From assembly GCF_027921765.1 (NCBI RefSeq), contig NZ_BSEJ01000008.1, positions 1 to 64,000 of the forward strand: a stretch of DNA of 64,000 nt, given 5' to 3'. Origin of the DNA: Microbacterium barkeri (GTDB lineage Bacteria > Actinomycetota > Actinomycetes > Actinomycetales > Microbacteriaceae). Positions 52,730-60,277 of the stretch are shown here, piece by piece. Both the position numbers and the translations under genes were made by a program. The notes below the pieces were generated by a model, which saw nothing but the letters and a program-made list of their open reading frames with translations, did no database searches and was not told the DNA's origin. Numbering within the stretch: the first letter of the stretch is position 1; the number at the start of each line of letters is the position of its first letter.

Positions 52730-53482
52730 ATGTCATTCGACGGAAGGGTCGCCCTCGTCACGGGCGGCGGATCGGGCATCGGCGAGGCCATCGCGAAGGA
52801 CCTGGCGGCCCACGGCGCGAAGGTCGTCGTGACCGACATCGACCTGGATGCCGCGCAGCGCGTGGCCGACGACATCGCCGCTGCCGGGGGCGAGGCCGCG
52901 GCGTTCCGCGCCGACACCTCGGTCGCCGAGGACAGCGAGAAGGCGGTCGCGTTCGCCAAGGAGACGTTCGGCCGCCTCAACTACGCGGTCAACAACGCCG
53001 GGATCGGCGGCCGCCAGGCGCCGACCGGCGAGATCGACGTGGACGACTGGAACCGCGTCATCGGCATCAACCTCGACGGCGTGCTCTACGGCATGCGGCA
53101 CCAGATCCCCGCGATGCTCGAGGCCGGAGCCGGCGAGAGCGCGATCGTGAACATGGCGTCGATCCACGGGATGGTCGCCGCACTCGGCAACTCCGCGTAC
53201 ACGGCCTCGAAGCACGCGGTCGTCGGCCTCACGAAGAACGCCGCCGCCGAGTACGGCGCGCAGGGGCTGCGCATCAACGCGGTCGGGCCCGGCTACATCG
53301 ACACCCCGCTCCTGCAGAAGCTGCCCGCCGAGGCGCTCGAGGCGCTCAAGGCCAAGCACCCGCTCGGGCGGCTGGGCCGGGCAGAGGAGGTCGCGAAGGT
53401 CGTCCGCTTTCTCCTCTCCGACGACGCGTCGTTCGTGACCGGCGGCTACTACCTCATCGACGGCGGCTACACCGCCGTCTGA
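52730..53482 (+). CDS. Short-chain dehydrogenase/reductase (SDR)
   Basis: A 250-residue classical SDR with TGGGSGIGEAIAKDL, NNAGIGGRQ, Ser in VNMASIHG and YTASK (Tyr157, Lys161). The end motif is GGYYLIDGGYTAV. ATG at 52730 follows GAAGGGAAC. It has no obvious link to purine metabolism. Its last 16 bases overlap the end of the xanthine dehydrogenase gene on the other strand. Confidence 0.85.
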   Translation: MSFDGRVALVTGGGSGIGEAIAKDLAAHGAKVVVTDIDLDAAQRVADDIAAAGGEAAAFRADTSVAEDSEKAVAFAKETFGRLNYAVNNAGIGGRQAPTGEIDVDDWNRVIGINLDGVLYGMRHQIPAMLEAGAGESAIVNMASIHGMVAALGNSAYTASKHAVVGLTKNAAAEYGAQGLRINAVGPGYIDTPLLQKLPAEALEALKAKHPLGRLGRAEEVAKVVRFLLSDDASFVTGGYYLIDGGYTAV

Positions 53483-56193
53483 CCCTCCTGCAGCAGCCGC
53501 CACACGCGCTCGCGGGTGAACGGCTGATGGAAGGGGCGCCGGCCCATGGCGCGCGCGATCGCGTTGCCGATGGCCGGCGCCACGGGGTTGTAGGGGGACT
53601 CGCTCATCGACTTGGCCCCGAACGGGCCGAGCGCGTCGGCGGTGTCGGCGAAGAGCACCTCGGTGTCGGGGATGTCGGCCGACTGCGGAACCCGATACGT
53701 GCGGAACATCGGATTCCGCACGACCCCGTCCTCGACGAGCACCTCCTCGTAGAGTGCCCCGCCGATGCCCTGGGCGACGCCTCCCTCGACCTGGCCGCGG
53801 CACTGCGCGGGGTTCATGACGAAGCCCGCGTCGGCCGCGTGGACCGACTTCAGGATGCGGACGACGCCGGTCTCCGGGTCGACGGCGACGCGGACGGCGT
53901 GCACGTCGAACGCGAGGGAGCGGCGGTCGCCGTGCTCCTCGCCGGCCGCGGTGATCCCGTCGGGCCCCGCGAGCTCCGCGAAGGGGATGACGCCCGCCGG
54001 GGTCGCGACGCCCTCGGCCGTGGGCGCGCACTCCGCCGGGGAGACGCCCGTGCGCGCGCTAGCGAGCCCGACCATCCGCTCGCGCAGCGCGAGGCAGGCG
54101 GCGTGGAGCGCCTTGCCGGCGACGGTCGTGCCGGCCGACGCGAACGCGCCGGTGTCGTGCGGAACGAGCGCCGTGTCGGCGTGGGCGAGCCGGATCATGG
54201 AGAGCGGCACGCCGAGCGCGCTCGCCGCGATCTGCCGGTGGACGGTGGTCGTGCCGTTGCCGAACTCGGCCGTGCCCGTGCGCAGCTCGAAGACCGCGTC
54301 GGGCCGCAGCGATGCCGACGCGTGCGCCACGTGGCCGAAGGGCGCCATCGTCGCGATCATGGCGGCGGCCATCCCCTCGCCGACGAGCCAGCCGTCGGGC
54401 GCGGTCTCGCCGTCACCGCGCTGCATCGCCTCCTGCGCGAGGTCGAGGCACTGATCGAGCCCGTAACTGCCCCACACGAGGTCGTCCTCGACGTGGCCGT
54501 CGGCCGCGAGGATCGGGTCGCCCTCGCGCACGGCGTTGCGGCGCCGGACCTCGAACGGATCGAGACCGAGCCGCTCGGCGAGCATGTCCATGGCCGACTC
54601 GATGCCGAGCATGACCTGCCCGAGGCCGTATCCGCGGAAGGCCCCCGACGGCGGGTTGTTCGTGTAGACGACCTCGGCGTCGAGCCGGAGCACGGGCGTG
54701 CGGTAGATCGTGACCGACTCGGCGACGCCGTGGAAGAGCACGCCGAGCGCGTGGTTGCCGTACGCGCCGGTGTCGCTCAGCACGTCGAGGCGCATCGCCG
54801 TGAGCCGGCCGTCGGCATCCGCGCCCAGCTCGACGCTCACGCGCATCGGATGCCGCACAGGCGCGCGGAGGAACTCGTCCGCGCGGGAGAACTCGTATGC
54901 GACGGGGCGCCCCGTGCGCAGCACGGCGAGCGCGACGAGGTCCTCCGCGAGGAGCTCCTGCTTGCCGCCGAAGCCGCCGCCGACGCGGGGCGCGAAGACG
55001 CGGACGCGCTCGCGCGGCAGCTCGAGGATGCGCGCGAGCTCGTCGCGGGTGAGGAACGGGACCTGCGTCGACGAGCGGATGGTCAGGACGTCGCCCTCGA
55101 GCCATCCGACCGCGCCGTGCGTCTCGAGCTGCGCGTGCGACGTGCGCGACGTCTGCCAGGTGCCCGCGACGGTGACGGCGCTCGCCGCGAGCGCGGCGTC
55201 GATGTCGCCGCCCCGCCCCGTGTGGACGGCGCCGACGACGTTGCGCGCGGCATCCGCGACGCGGTCGTCGGGCGTGCGGTCGGGATGGATGGCCGGAGCA
55301 CCCGGTGTGCGCGCGGCCTCGGGGTCGAAGACGGCGGGGAGCGGCTCGTAGGCGACCGCGATGAGGCCGCAGGCGCGCTCGGCCGCCGCCGCGGTCTCGG
55401 CGACGACGGCCGCGACGCGCTGGCCGATGTGCCGCACGACGTCGTCGAGCATGCGCGTGTCGTCGGGGTCGTCGGTGCGGTGCTCGTGGCGCCCCGTCGA
55501 GTAGCGGATGCCGGGCACGTCGCGGTGCGTGAAGACCGCCACGACGCCCGGCACCGCCTCGGCCGCGGTCGTGTCGATGGACGTGATGCGGGCGTGCGCG
55601 TGGGGCGACGACAGGACGCGCAGGATGAGCGCACCGTCCGGCACCTCGTCGAACGTGTACGGCTCGCGCCCCTGCACGATCCGGCGGGCGGCCTCCGGCA
55701 CGACGGACCGGCCGACGCCGCCGGCCTCCTCCTGGGACGAGCCGGGCCCGGTCTCGCGCACGGCGGTGAGCGTCGACGCGATCGCCTCGCGGATCGGGCG
55801 GTATCCCGTGCAGCGGCAGAGGTTGCCCTTGAGGCGCCGGTCGAGGTCGCGCTCGTCGCCCGGGTGCAGGCACGACGCGGTCACGCTCATCCCCGGCGTG
55901 CAGAACCCGCACTGGAACCCGAACCCGGTCGCGAGCGCCTCCTGCACGGGGTGGAGCTCGTCGCCCGGAGCGAGCCCGGCCGCCGTCGTGACCGCGACGC
56001 CCTCCGCGCGCACGGCGGGGATGAGGCACGAGTGGACAGGGACGCCGTCGACGAGCACGCCGCACGCGCCGCAGTCGCCGGCATCGCAGCCCTTCTTCAC
56101 CTCGGTGTGCCCGTGCTCGCGCAGGAGCGTGCGCAGGCACTGACCGGGGCGCGGATCGGCGTCGACGGGGGAGCCGTTGACCGTGAACCTCAT
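53467..56193 (-). CDS. Xanthine dehydrogenase, fused [2Fe-2S] and molybdopterin subunits
   Basis: A 908-residue fusion. Residues 1-160 are the iron-sulfur part: Cys36, Cys41, Cys44 and Cys56 (CDAGDCGAC) for cluster II, and Cys95, Cys98, Cys126 and Cys128 (QCGFCTPG, LCRCTGY) for cluster I. Residues about 180-900 are the Mo-binding subunit with RVGGGFGGKQELL, SGAFRGYGLGQVML and, near the end, AKSMSESPYNPVAPA, where the Glu is probably the catalytic base. Small and large subunits are usually separate genes; the FAD subunit here is separate. It hydroxylates hypoxanthine/xanthine to urate. Its start overlaps the FAD gene stop; its end overlaps the SDR. Confidence 0.88.
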   Translation of the reverse strand: MRFTVNGSPVDADPRPGQCLRTLLREHGHTEVKKGCDAGDCGACGVLVDGVPVHSCLIPAVRAEGVAVTTAAGLAPGDELHPVQEALATGFGFQCGFCTPGMSVTASCLHPGDERDLDRRLKGNLCRCTGYRPIREAIASTLTAVRETGPGSSQEEAGGVGRSVVPEAARRIVQGREPYTFDEVPDGALILRVLSSPHAHARITSIDTTAAEAVPGVVAVFTHRDVPGIRYSTGRHEHRTDDPDDTRMLDDVVRHIGQRVAAVVAETAAAAERACGLIAVAYEPLPAVFDPEAARTPGAPAIHPDRTPDDRVADAARNVVGAVHTGRGGDIDAALAASAVTVAGTWQTSRTSHAQLETHGAVGWLEGDVLTIRSSTQVPFLTRDELARILELPRERVRVFAPRVGGGFGGKQELLAEDLVALAVLRTGRPVAYEFSRADEFLRAPVRHPMRVSVELGADADGRLTAMRLDVLSDTGAYGNHALGVLFHGVAESVTIYRTPVLRLDAEVVYTNNPPSGAFRGYGLGQVMLGIESAMDMLAERLGLDPFEVRRRNAVREGDPILAADGHVEDDLVWGSYGLDQCLDLAQEAMQRGDGETAPDGWLVGEGMAAAMIATMAPFGHVAHASASLRPDAVFELRTGTAEFGNGTTTVHRQIAASALGVPLSMIRLAHADTALVPHDTGAFASAGTTVAGKALHAACLALRERMVGLASARTGVSPAECAPTAEGVATPAGVIPFAELAGPDGITAAGEEHGDRRSLAFDVHAVRVAVDPETGVVRILKSVHAADAGFVMNPAQCRGQVEGGVAQGIGGALYEEVLVEDGVVRNPMFRTYRVPQSADIPDTEVLFADTADALGPFGAKSMSESPYNPVAPAIGNAIARAMGRRPFHQPFTRERVWRLLQEGQTAV

Positions 56194-57026
56194 TCCGCGT
56201 CTCCTTCCGCGAGGGCCGCGCGGCAGCGCTCCGCGAGGACGACCGAGACGCCGCGGCGCCAGTCGGCGGCGCCCAGGGGGTCGGTGTACCAGCCCTGGGC
56301 CCCGGCCACCGCGGCCCTCAGGTCGGCCGCGCTCGGGAGGGATGGCCAGCGCAGCACGACGGGGCGCTCGACGCTCGCCGTGATGCCGAACACCGCGGCT
56401 CCGCCCTCGTCCACCCGGCCGGTCACGACGGCGCCCGAGCGTCCGAGCTCGGCGAGCGCGATCCGACGCAGCGCGGCCCGCGACCGCAGGGCCCGCGCGG
56501 GGATGTCGATGGCGCGGATGATCTCTCCCGCACCGAGCGAGCTGAGGCCGTTCCCTGCCGGGATCTCGGCCACGGGCATCCGGCGCTCGCCTCCGTCGGG
56601 GGTCCAGATGAGCGCCTCGGCGTCGAGGGCCGCGCCGAGCGCGACCATGGCCGCCGCGGCGTAGGACTGGGCGATGTTGCCGCCGACCGTCGCGGTGTTC
56701 CAGATCTTGAAGGAGGCGAGGAGAGCGTGCGCGGCGTCGGCGAAGAGCGGCACGGCCGTCCAGGTCGGATCGGGGCGCAGCGCGTCGCGGCCCTCGGCGA
56801 ACGCGACGAGGCGCGCGATGGGGCAGGTCGCCCCGATGCGCAGGCCGTCGGCCGACGGCTCGAGGTCGGGCCAGCCGAGCGTCGTGAGGTCGACGAGCCC
56901 CGTGATGAGCGGGCTCGGCGCGCTGAAGAGCAGCGTGCCGCCCGCGAGCGGCACCTCGCCTGGCGCGAGGGCGAGGTCGGCGCGCGAGCGTGCGCGCCGG
57001 TAGGTCTCGACGGCGTTCAGATCCAT
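56190..57026 (-). CDS. Xanthine dehydrogenase FAD-binding subunit
   Basis: A 278-residue subunit with the FAD_binding_5 motif PLAGGTLLFSAPSP, the TTLGWPDLE strand and the second FAD-contact ATVGGNIAQSYAAAAMV. It passes electrons from the Fe-S clusters to NAD. ATG 57026 sits 10 bases inside the deaminase gene; the stop overlaps the start of the fused Fe-S/Mo gene (ATGA). Confidence 0.9.
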   Translation of the reverse strand: MDLNAVETYRRARSRADLALAPGEVPLAGGTLLFSAPSPLITGLVDLTTLGWPDLEPSADGLRIGATCPIARLVAFAEGRDALRPDPTWTAVPLFADAAHALLASFKIWNTATVGGNIAQSYAAAAMVALGAALDAEALIWTPDGGERRMPVAEIPAGNGLSSLGAGEIIRAIDIPARALRSRAALRRIALAELGRSGAVVTGRVDEGGAAVFGITASVERPVVLRWPSLPSAADLRAAVAGAQGWYTDPLGAADWRRGVSVVLAERCRAALAEGDAE

Positions 57027-58399
57027 GACGCCCGCTCCGCCAGCGCGCGCGATGCGGCGGTCACCCGCTCGGCGATCCGCCCCTCGTCGGAGGAGACGAG
57101 CACGTCGTCCGCCACGACCGTGCGCCCGCCGACGAGAAGCCGCCGCAGCGGCGGCAGGGCGCCCAGGCCGAGCGCCGCGACCGGGTCGAGGATGCCGGCG
57201 TGCTCGACGCCCCCGATCCACCACACGGCGACGTCCGCGAGCAGTCCGGGCTCGAGCGCCCCGATCGCGTCCTCGCGCCCGAGGACGCGCGCGCCGCCGG
57301 CCGTCGCCATCCGAAGGGCGTCCCGCACGCTCATCCCGTCAGCGCCCGAGCGGAGCCGGCCCATGAGCACGGCCTCGCGGATCTCGACCCCGAGCTGCCC
57401 CGACTCGTTGGACGCCGCCCCGTCGACGCCGAGCCCGACGGGCACGCCCGCGTCGAGCATCGTGCGCACGGGCGCGATCCCGGCCGCCAGCCGCCCGTTC
57501 GACGACGGGCAGTGGGCGACCCCCGTGCCGGTGGCCGCGTACCGCGCGACGGCGGCGTCGTCGAGGTGCACGGCGTGCGCCATCCAGACGTCGTCACCCA
57601 GCCAGCCGAGGCCCTCGAGATACGCCGTCGGCGACATCCCGAAGCGCTCCGCGCAGAACGCGTCCTCCTCGGCGGTCTCGGAGGCGTGCGTGTGGAGGCG
57701 GACGCCCAGGGTGCGAGCCAGGGCCGCCGATTCGCGCAGCAGGTCGCCGGTGACCGAGAACGGCGAGCACGGCGCGATCGCGATGTGCACGCGCGAGTCC
57801 GGGCTCGGGTCGTGCCAGCGCTCGACCGCCTCCTGCGATGCGCGGAGGGCGGCGTCCGTCTCCTCGACGGCGGCGTCCGGCGGCAGCCCGCCCTGCGAGG
57901 CGCCGAGGTCCATCGACCCGCGGGTCGCGTGCAGCCGCACGCCGATCTCGTCGGCGGTCGCGACGAGCGCGCCGACGATGTCGCCGGAGCCCTGCGGGAA
58001 GACGTAGTGGTGGTCGGCGACGGTCGTGCAGCCCGAGCGGGCGAGCACGGCCATCGCGCCGGCGGCGCCCTCGCCCGTGAGGTCGGCGTCGATGTGCGAC
58101 CACAGGGGGTAGAGCGCCGTCAGCCAGTCGAAGAGGATGGCGTCCTGAGCGCGCCCTCGGGTGAGCCACTGGAAGAGGTGGTTGTGGGTGTTCACGAGGC
58201 CCGGGGTGACCAGGCAGTTCGTCGCGTCGACGACCTCGGCGCCCGCGCGCAGCTCGGCCGGAGCGGCCCCCGCTCCCACCGCGGCGATGCGCCCGCCCTC
58301 GATGACCACGTGACCCGTGCGGTGCTCGGTCCCGTGCTGGTCGACCGTGACGACGTAGCCGCCCTCGATGATCGTGCGGGCGGGTGCGATGGTGCTCAT
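57017..58399 (-). CDS. 8-oxoguanine deaminase-type amidohydrolase
   Basis: A 460-residue amidohydrolase. VNTHNHLFQWLTRG gives the metal ligands His72 and His74; CTTVADHHYVFPQGSGD, RGSMDLGASQGGLPPD, IAPCSPFSVTGDLLRE and LGVDGAASNESGQLG are strongly like the Pseudomonas 8-oxoguanine deaminase (Pa0142), itself encoded close to an adenine deaminase of the type seen at 50086. It would make urate directly from 8-oxoguanine. Plain guanine deaminase or a triazine hydrolase-like activity are alternatives. First gene of the xanthine dehydrogenase operon. Confidence 0.82.
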   Translation of the reverse strand: MSTIAPARTIIEGGYVVTVDQHGTEHRTGHVVIEGGRIAAVGAGAAPAELRAGAEVVDATNCLVTPGLVNTHNHLFQWLTRGRAQDAILFDWLTALYPLWSHIDADLTGEGAAGAMAVLARSGCTTVADHHYVFPQGSGDIVGALVATADEIGVRLHATRGSMDLGASQGGLPPDAAVEETDAALRASQEAVERWHDPSPDSRVHIAIAPCSPFSVTGDLLRESAALARTLGVRLHTHASETAEEDAFCAERFGMSPTAYLEGLGWLGDDVWMAHAVHLDDAAVARYAATGTGVAHCPSSNGRLAAGIAPVRTMLDAGVPVGLGVDGAASNESGQLGVEIREAVLMGRLRSGADGMSVRDALRMATAGGARVLGREDAIGALEPGLLADVAVWWIGGVEHAGILDPVAALGLGALPPLRRLLVGGRTVVADDVLVSSDEGRIAERVTAASRALAERASWI

Positions 58400-58481
58400 G
58401 ACGCTCCTGGGGTCTGTGACGGACGTCGCAGTCCCCGCCCTGACGTGCGCGGAGTCATGGTGATAGGACACGCTCACGCCG

Positions 58482-58513
58482 ATCCTAGGAACCCCGTGTC
58501 ACGGCGGTGTTAC
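58482..58513 (-). promoter_or_regulatory. GlnR-like box plus -10 of the deaminase/xanthine dehydrogenase operon
   Basis: On the minus strand: GTAAC-N6-GTGAC (58513-58498), 10 nt, TAGGAT (58487-58482). It sits over the 3' end of xdhC, about 80-115 bp before the deaminase start. Same spacing as the other four boxes. Confidence 0.6.
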
Positions 58514-59585
58514 GCGGAGGAGCCGCGCACGCGGCCTCGGCCGCCGGGCGGTCGCGGTGCAGCGGCCCGGTCCGCTCGCGCAGCGGCGCGCCGGTTCCCC
58601 CATGCCGGGCGGCGAGGATCTCCGCGAGGATCGCGACCGCCGTCTCCTCGGGCGCCGAGCCGCCCAGGTCGAGCCCGAGCGGGGCGTGCAGCCGCGCGAG
58701 GTCGGCGTCGGAGACGCCCTCCGCCCGCAGGAGCTCGGCGCGCCGCGCGACGGTCGCGCGGGCGCCGAGCGCGCCGACGAACCCGATCGGCAGGGCGAGG
58801 GCCTGGCGGATGGCCGGAACGTCGAGCCGCGCGTCGTGGGTGAGCACGCACACGGCCGTGCGCGCGTCGACTGCGCTCTCCGGAAGGCGCGCGAGGTGCT
58901 CGTGCGGGAGGGCGACGACGAGGTCGTCGGCATCGGGGAACCGCTCGCGCGTGACGAGCAGCTCCCATGGATCGACGACGGTCACCGCGAAGCCCGCCGC
59001 CGCGCCGACACGGCAGAGCGCCGCGGCGTGCTCGGTCGCGCCGGCGAGGATGAGGCGCGGTCGCGGGGCGCTCGAGACCGCCAGCACCGCCGGACGGCCG
59101 ACGACCCGCGTCTCGGCGAGGAGCGCCGCGGCGTCGAACGCGGCCGACGACGCGGGGCCGAGGTCGCGCGAGGCCACGATCCGACCGCGGTCCGCGCCCT
59201 CCAGGACGATCCCGGCGGTCGCCGCGCGGGCATCCGCCGCCCGCTCGAGCGCCCGCATCGCGACGGGGTCGGAGGCGCGGACCTCGTAGGCGATGACGTC
59301 GACCCGGCCGCCGCACGCGAGGCCCGCCGCGTGCGCCGTCCGGTCGTCGAAGCCGAAGGTCGCGGTGCGGGCGACGCCGTCGGCCAGCACGGCGTGCGCG
59401 AGGACGACCGCGTCGCCCTCGACGCATCCGCCCGAGATCGAGCCCACGACCTCGCCCTTATCCGTCACGGCCATCGACGCGCCGAGGCCCCGGGGCGCGC
59501 TGCGCGCGACGCGGGTCACGGTGATCACGGCGGCGCGTCGGCCGCGCGCGAGCCGATCGAGGAGAGCCGACGCGAGTTCGAGCAT
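58485..59585 (-). CDS. xdhC: XdhC-family molybdenum cofactor insertion/sulfuration protein
   Basis: A 366-residue XdhC/CoxI protein. The N-terminal domain has VARSAPRGLGASMAV, GSISGGCVEGDAV and AACGG-equivalent LACGGRVDVIAYE; the C-terminal Rossmann domain has LILAGATEHAAALCRVGAAAGF and the end LHAPLGLDLGGSAPEETAVAILAEIL. XdhC matures the Mo cofactor of xanthine dehydrogenase, encoded next door. It probably has its own leaderless promoter (TAGCGT, minus strand, 59591-59596). The last residues (after RHGGTG) form a variable tail. Confidence 0.9.
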   Translation of the reverse strand: MLELASALLDRLARGRRAAVITVTRVARSAPRGLGASMAVTDKGEVVGSISGGCVEGDAVVLAHAVLADGVARTATFGFDDRTAHAAGLACGGRVDVIAYEVRASDPVAMRALERAADARAATAGIVLEGADRGRIVASRDLGPASSAAFDAAALLAETRVVGRPAVLAVSSAPRPRLILAGATEHAAALCRVGAAAGFAVTVVDPWELLVTRERFPDADDLVVALPHEHLARLPESAVDARTAVCVLTHDARLDVPAIRQALALPIGFVGALGARATVARRAELLRAEGVSDADLARLHAPLGLDLGGSAPEETAVAILAEILAARHGGTGAPLRERTGPLHRDRPAAEAACAAPPRNTAVTRGS

Positions 59586-59590
59586 GCTCC

Positions 59591-59596
59591 ACGCTA
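59591..59596 (-). promoter_or_regulatory. -10 element of xdhC (leaderless)
   Basis: Minus-strand TAGCGT, 5 nt before the ATG at 59585. Confidence 0.45.
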
Positions 59597-59647
59597 TCCC
59601 TCCGCATGTTTCACGGAGAAGACAGGAGCGCTGTGAGATCGGCGCGC

Positions 59648-59653
59648 TACGGT
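59648..59653 (+). promoter_or_regulatory. -10 element of mocA (leaderless)
   Basis: TACGGT, 6 nt before the ATG at 59660; this supports 59660 over the in-frame ATG at 59606. Confidence 0.4.
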
Positions 59654-59659
59654 CGGAGG

Positions 59660-60214
59660 ATGGCGGGGATCTGCGGGATCGTGCTCGCGGGCGGCGCCGG
59701 CACGCGCTTCGGCGGGCCCAAGGCGCTCGCGCGCACGGCGGATGGCACGCCCTGGCTCGCCCGCGTCGTCGCGGCGCTCGAGGAGGGCGGCTGCGATCGC
59801 GTGGTCGTCGCCCTCGGAGCGCGGGCCGCAGCGGCGCGCTCCCTCGTGCCGGATCGCGCCGACATCGTCGTGGCATCCGACTGGCAGGACGGCATGTCCG
59901 CCACCCTGCGCTCCGCGCTCGCCGCGTCTGCGGGCGCGGACGCGGTCGTCGTCGCGACCGTCGACGTCCCCGAGCTGCCGAGCACGGCCGTCCGGCGCGT
60001 GCTCGCGGCCGCGGGCGATCCGCCGACCGCCCTCGCGCAGGCCGTCTACCGGGGCCGGCCCGGCCATCCGGCCGTCATCGGCTCCGCGCACGTCGACGCG
60101 CTGACGGCCTCGCTGTCGGGCGACCGGGGAGCGCGCCCCTACCTCGTCGCGAACCGCGTGCGCGAGGTCGAGTGCGGCGGCCTGTGGTCGGGCGAGGACA
60201 TCGACACGCGCTGA
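59660..60214 (+). CDS. mocA: Molybdenum cofactor nucleotidyltransferase (MocA/MobA-like)
   Basis: A 184-residue NTP-transferase. IVLAGGAGTRFGGPKALA is the nucleotide-binding loop with the conserved Lys; SDWQDGMSATLRSAL and VVATVDVPELPS are MocA-typical (the family has GLSASLR and DMP). It would cytidylate (or guanylate) molybdopterin for the xanthine dehydrogenase next to it. It is divergent from xdhC, sharing a 74-bp promoter region. Confidence 0.85.
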   Translation: MAGICGIVLAGGAGTRFGGPKALARTADGTPWLARVVAALEEGGCDRVVVALGARAAAARSLVPDRADIVVASDWQDGMSATLRSALAASAGADAVVVATVDVPELPSTAVRRVLAAAGDPPTALAQAVYRGRPGHPAVIGSAHVDALTASLSGDRGARPYLVANRVREVECGGLWSGEDIDTR

Positions 60215-60230
60215 GGGAGGCGAGAGACGC

Positions 60231-60266
60231 CGAAGTGGCCGGATCCATCGGGATCCGGCCGCTTCG
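60231..60266. terminator. Bidirectional terminator hairpin
   Basis: CGAAGTGGCCGGATCC, loop ATCG, GGATCCGGCCGCTTCG: a 16-bp stem with one G:T-type mismatch, between the convergent mocA and the surface phosphoesterase gene (17 bases and 12 bases away). Confidence 0.75.
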
Positions 60267-60277
60267 GGTGCGCGGTG

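Noticed and set aside
52696..56664. A 1322-codon open frame on the plus strand
   Set aside because: It is antisense to xanthine dehydrogenase and out of frame with the SDR, very rich in Arg/Ala/Asp/Glu low-complexity sequence, and has no domain. Typical shadow of high-GC codon bias.
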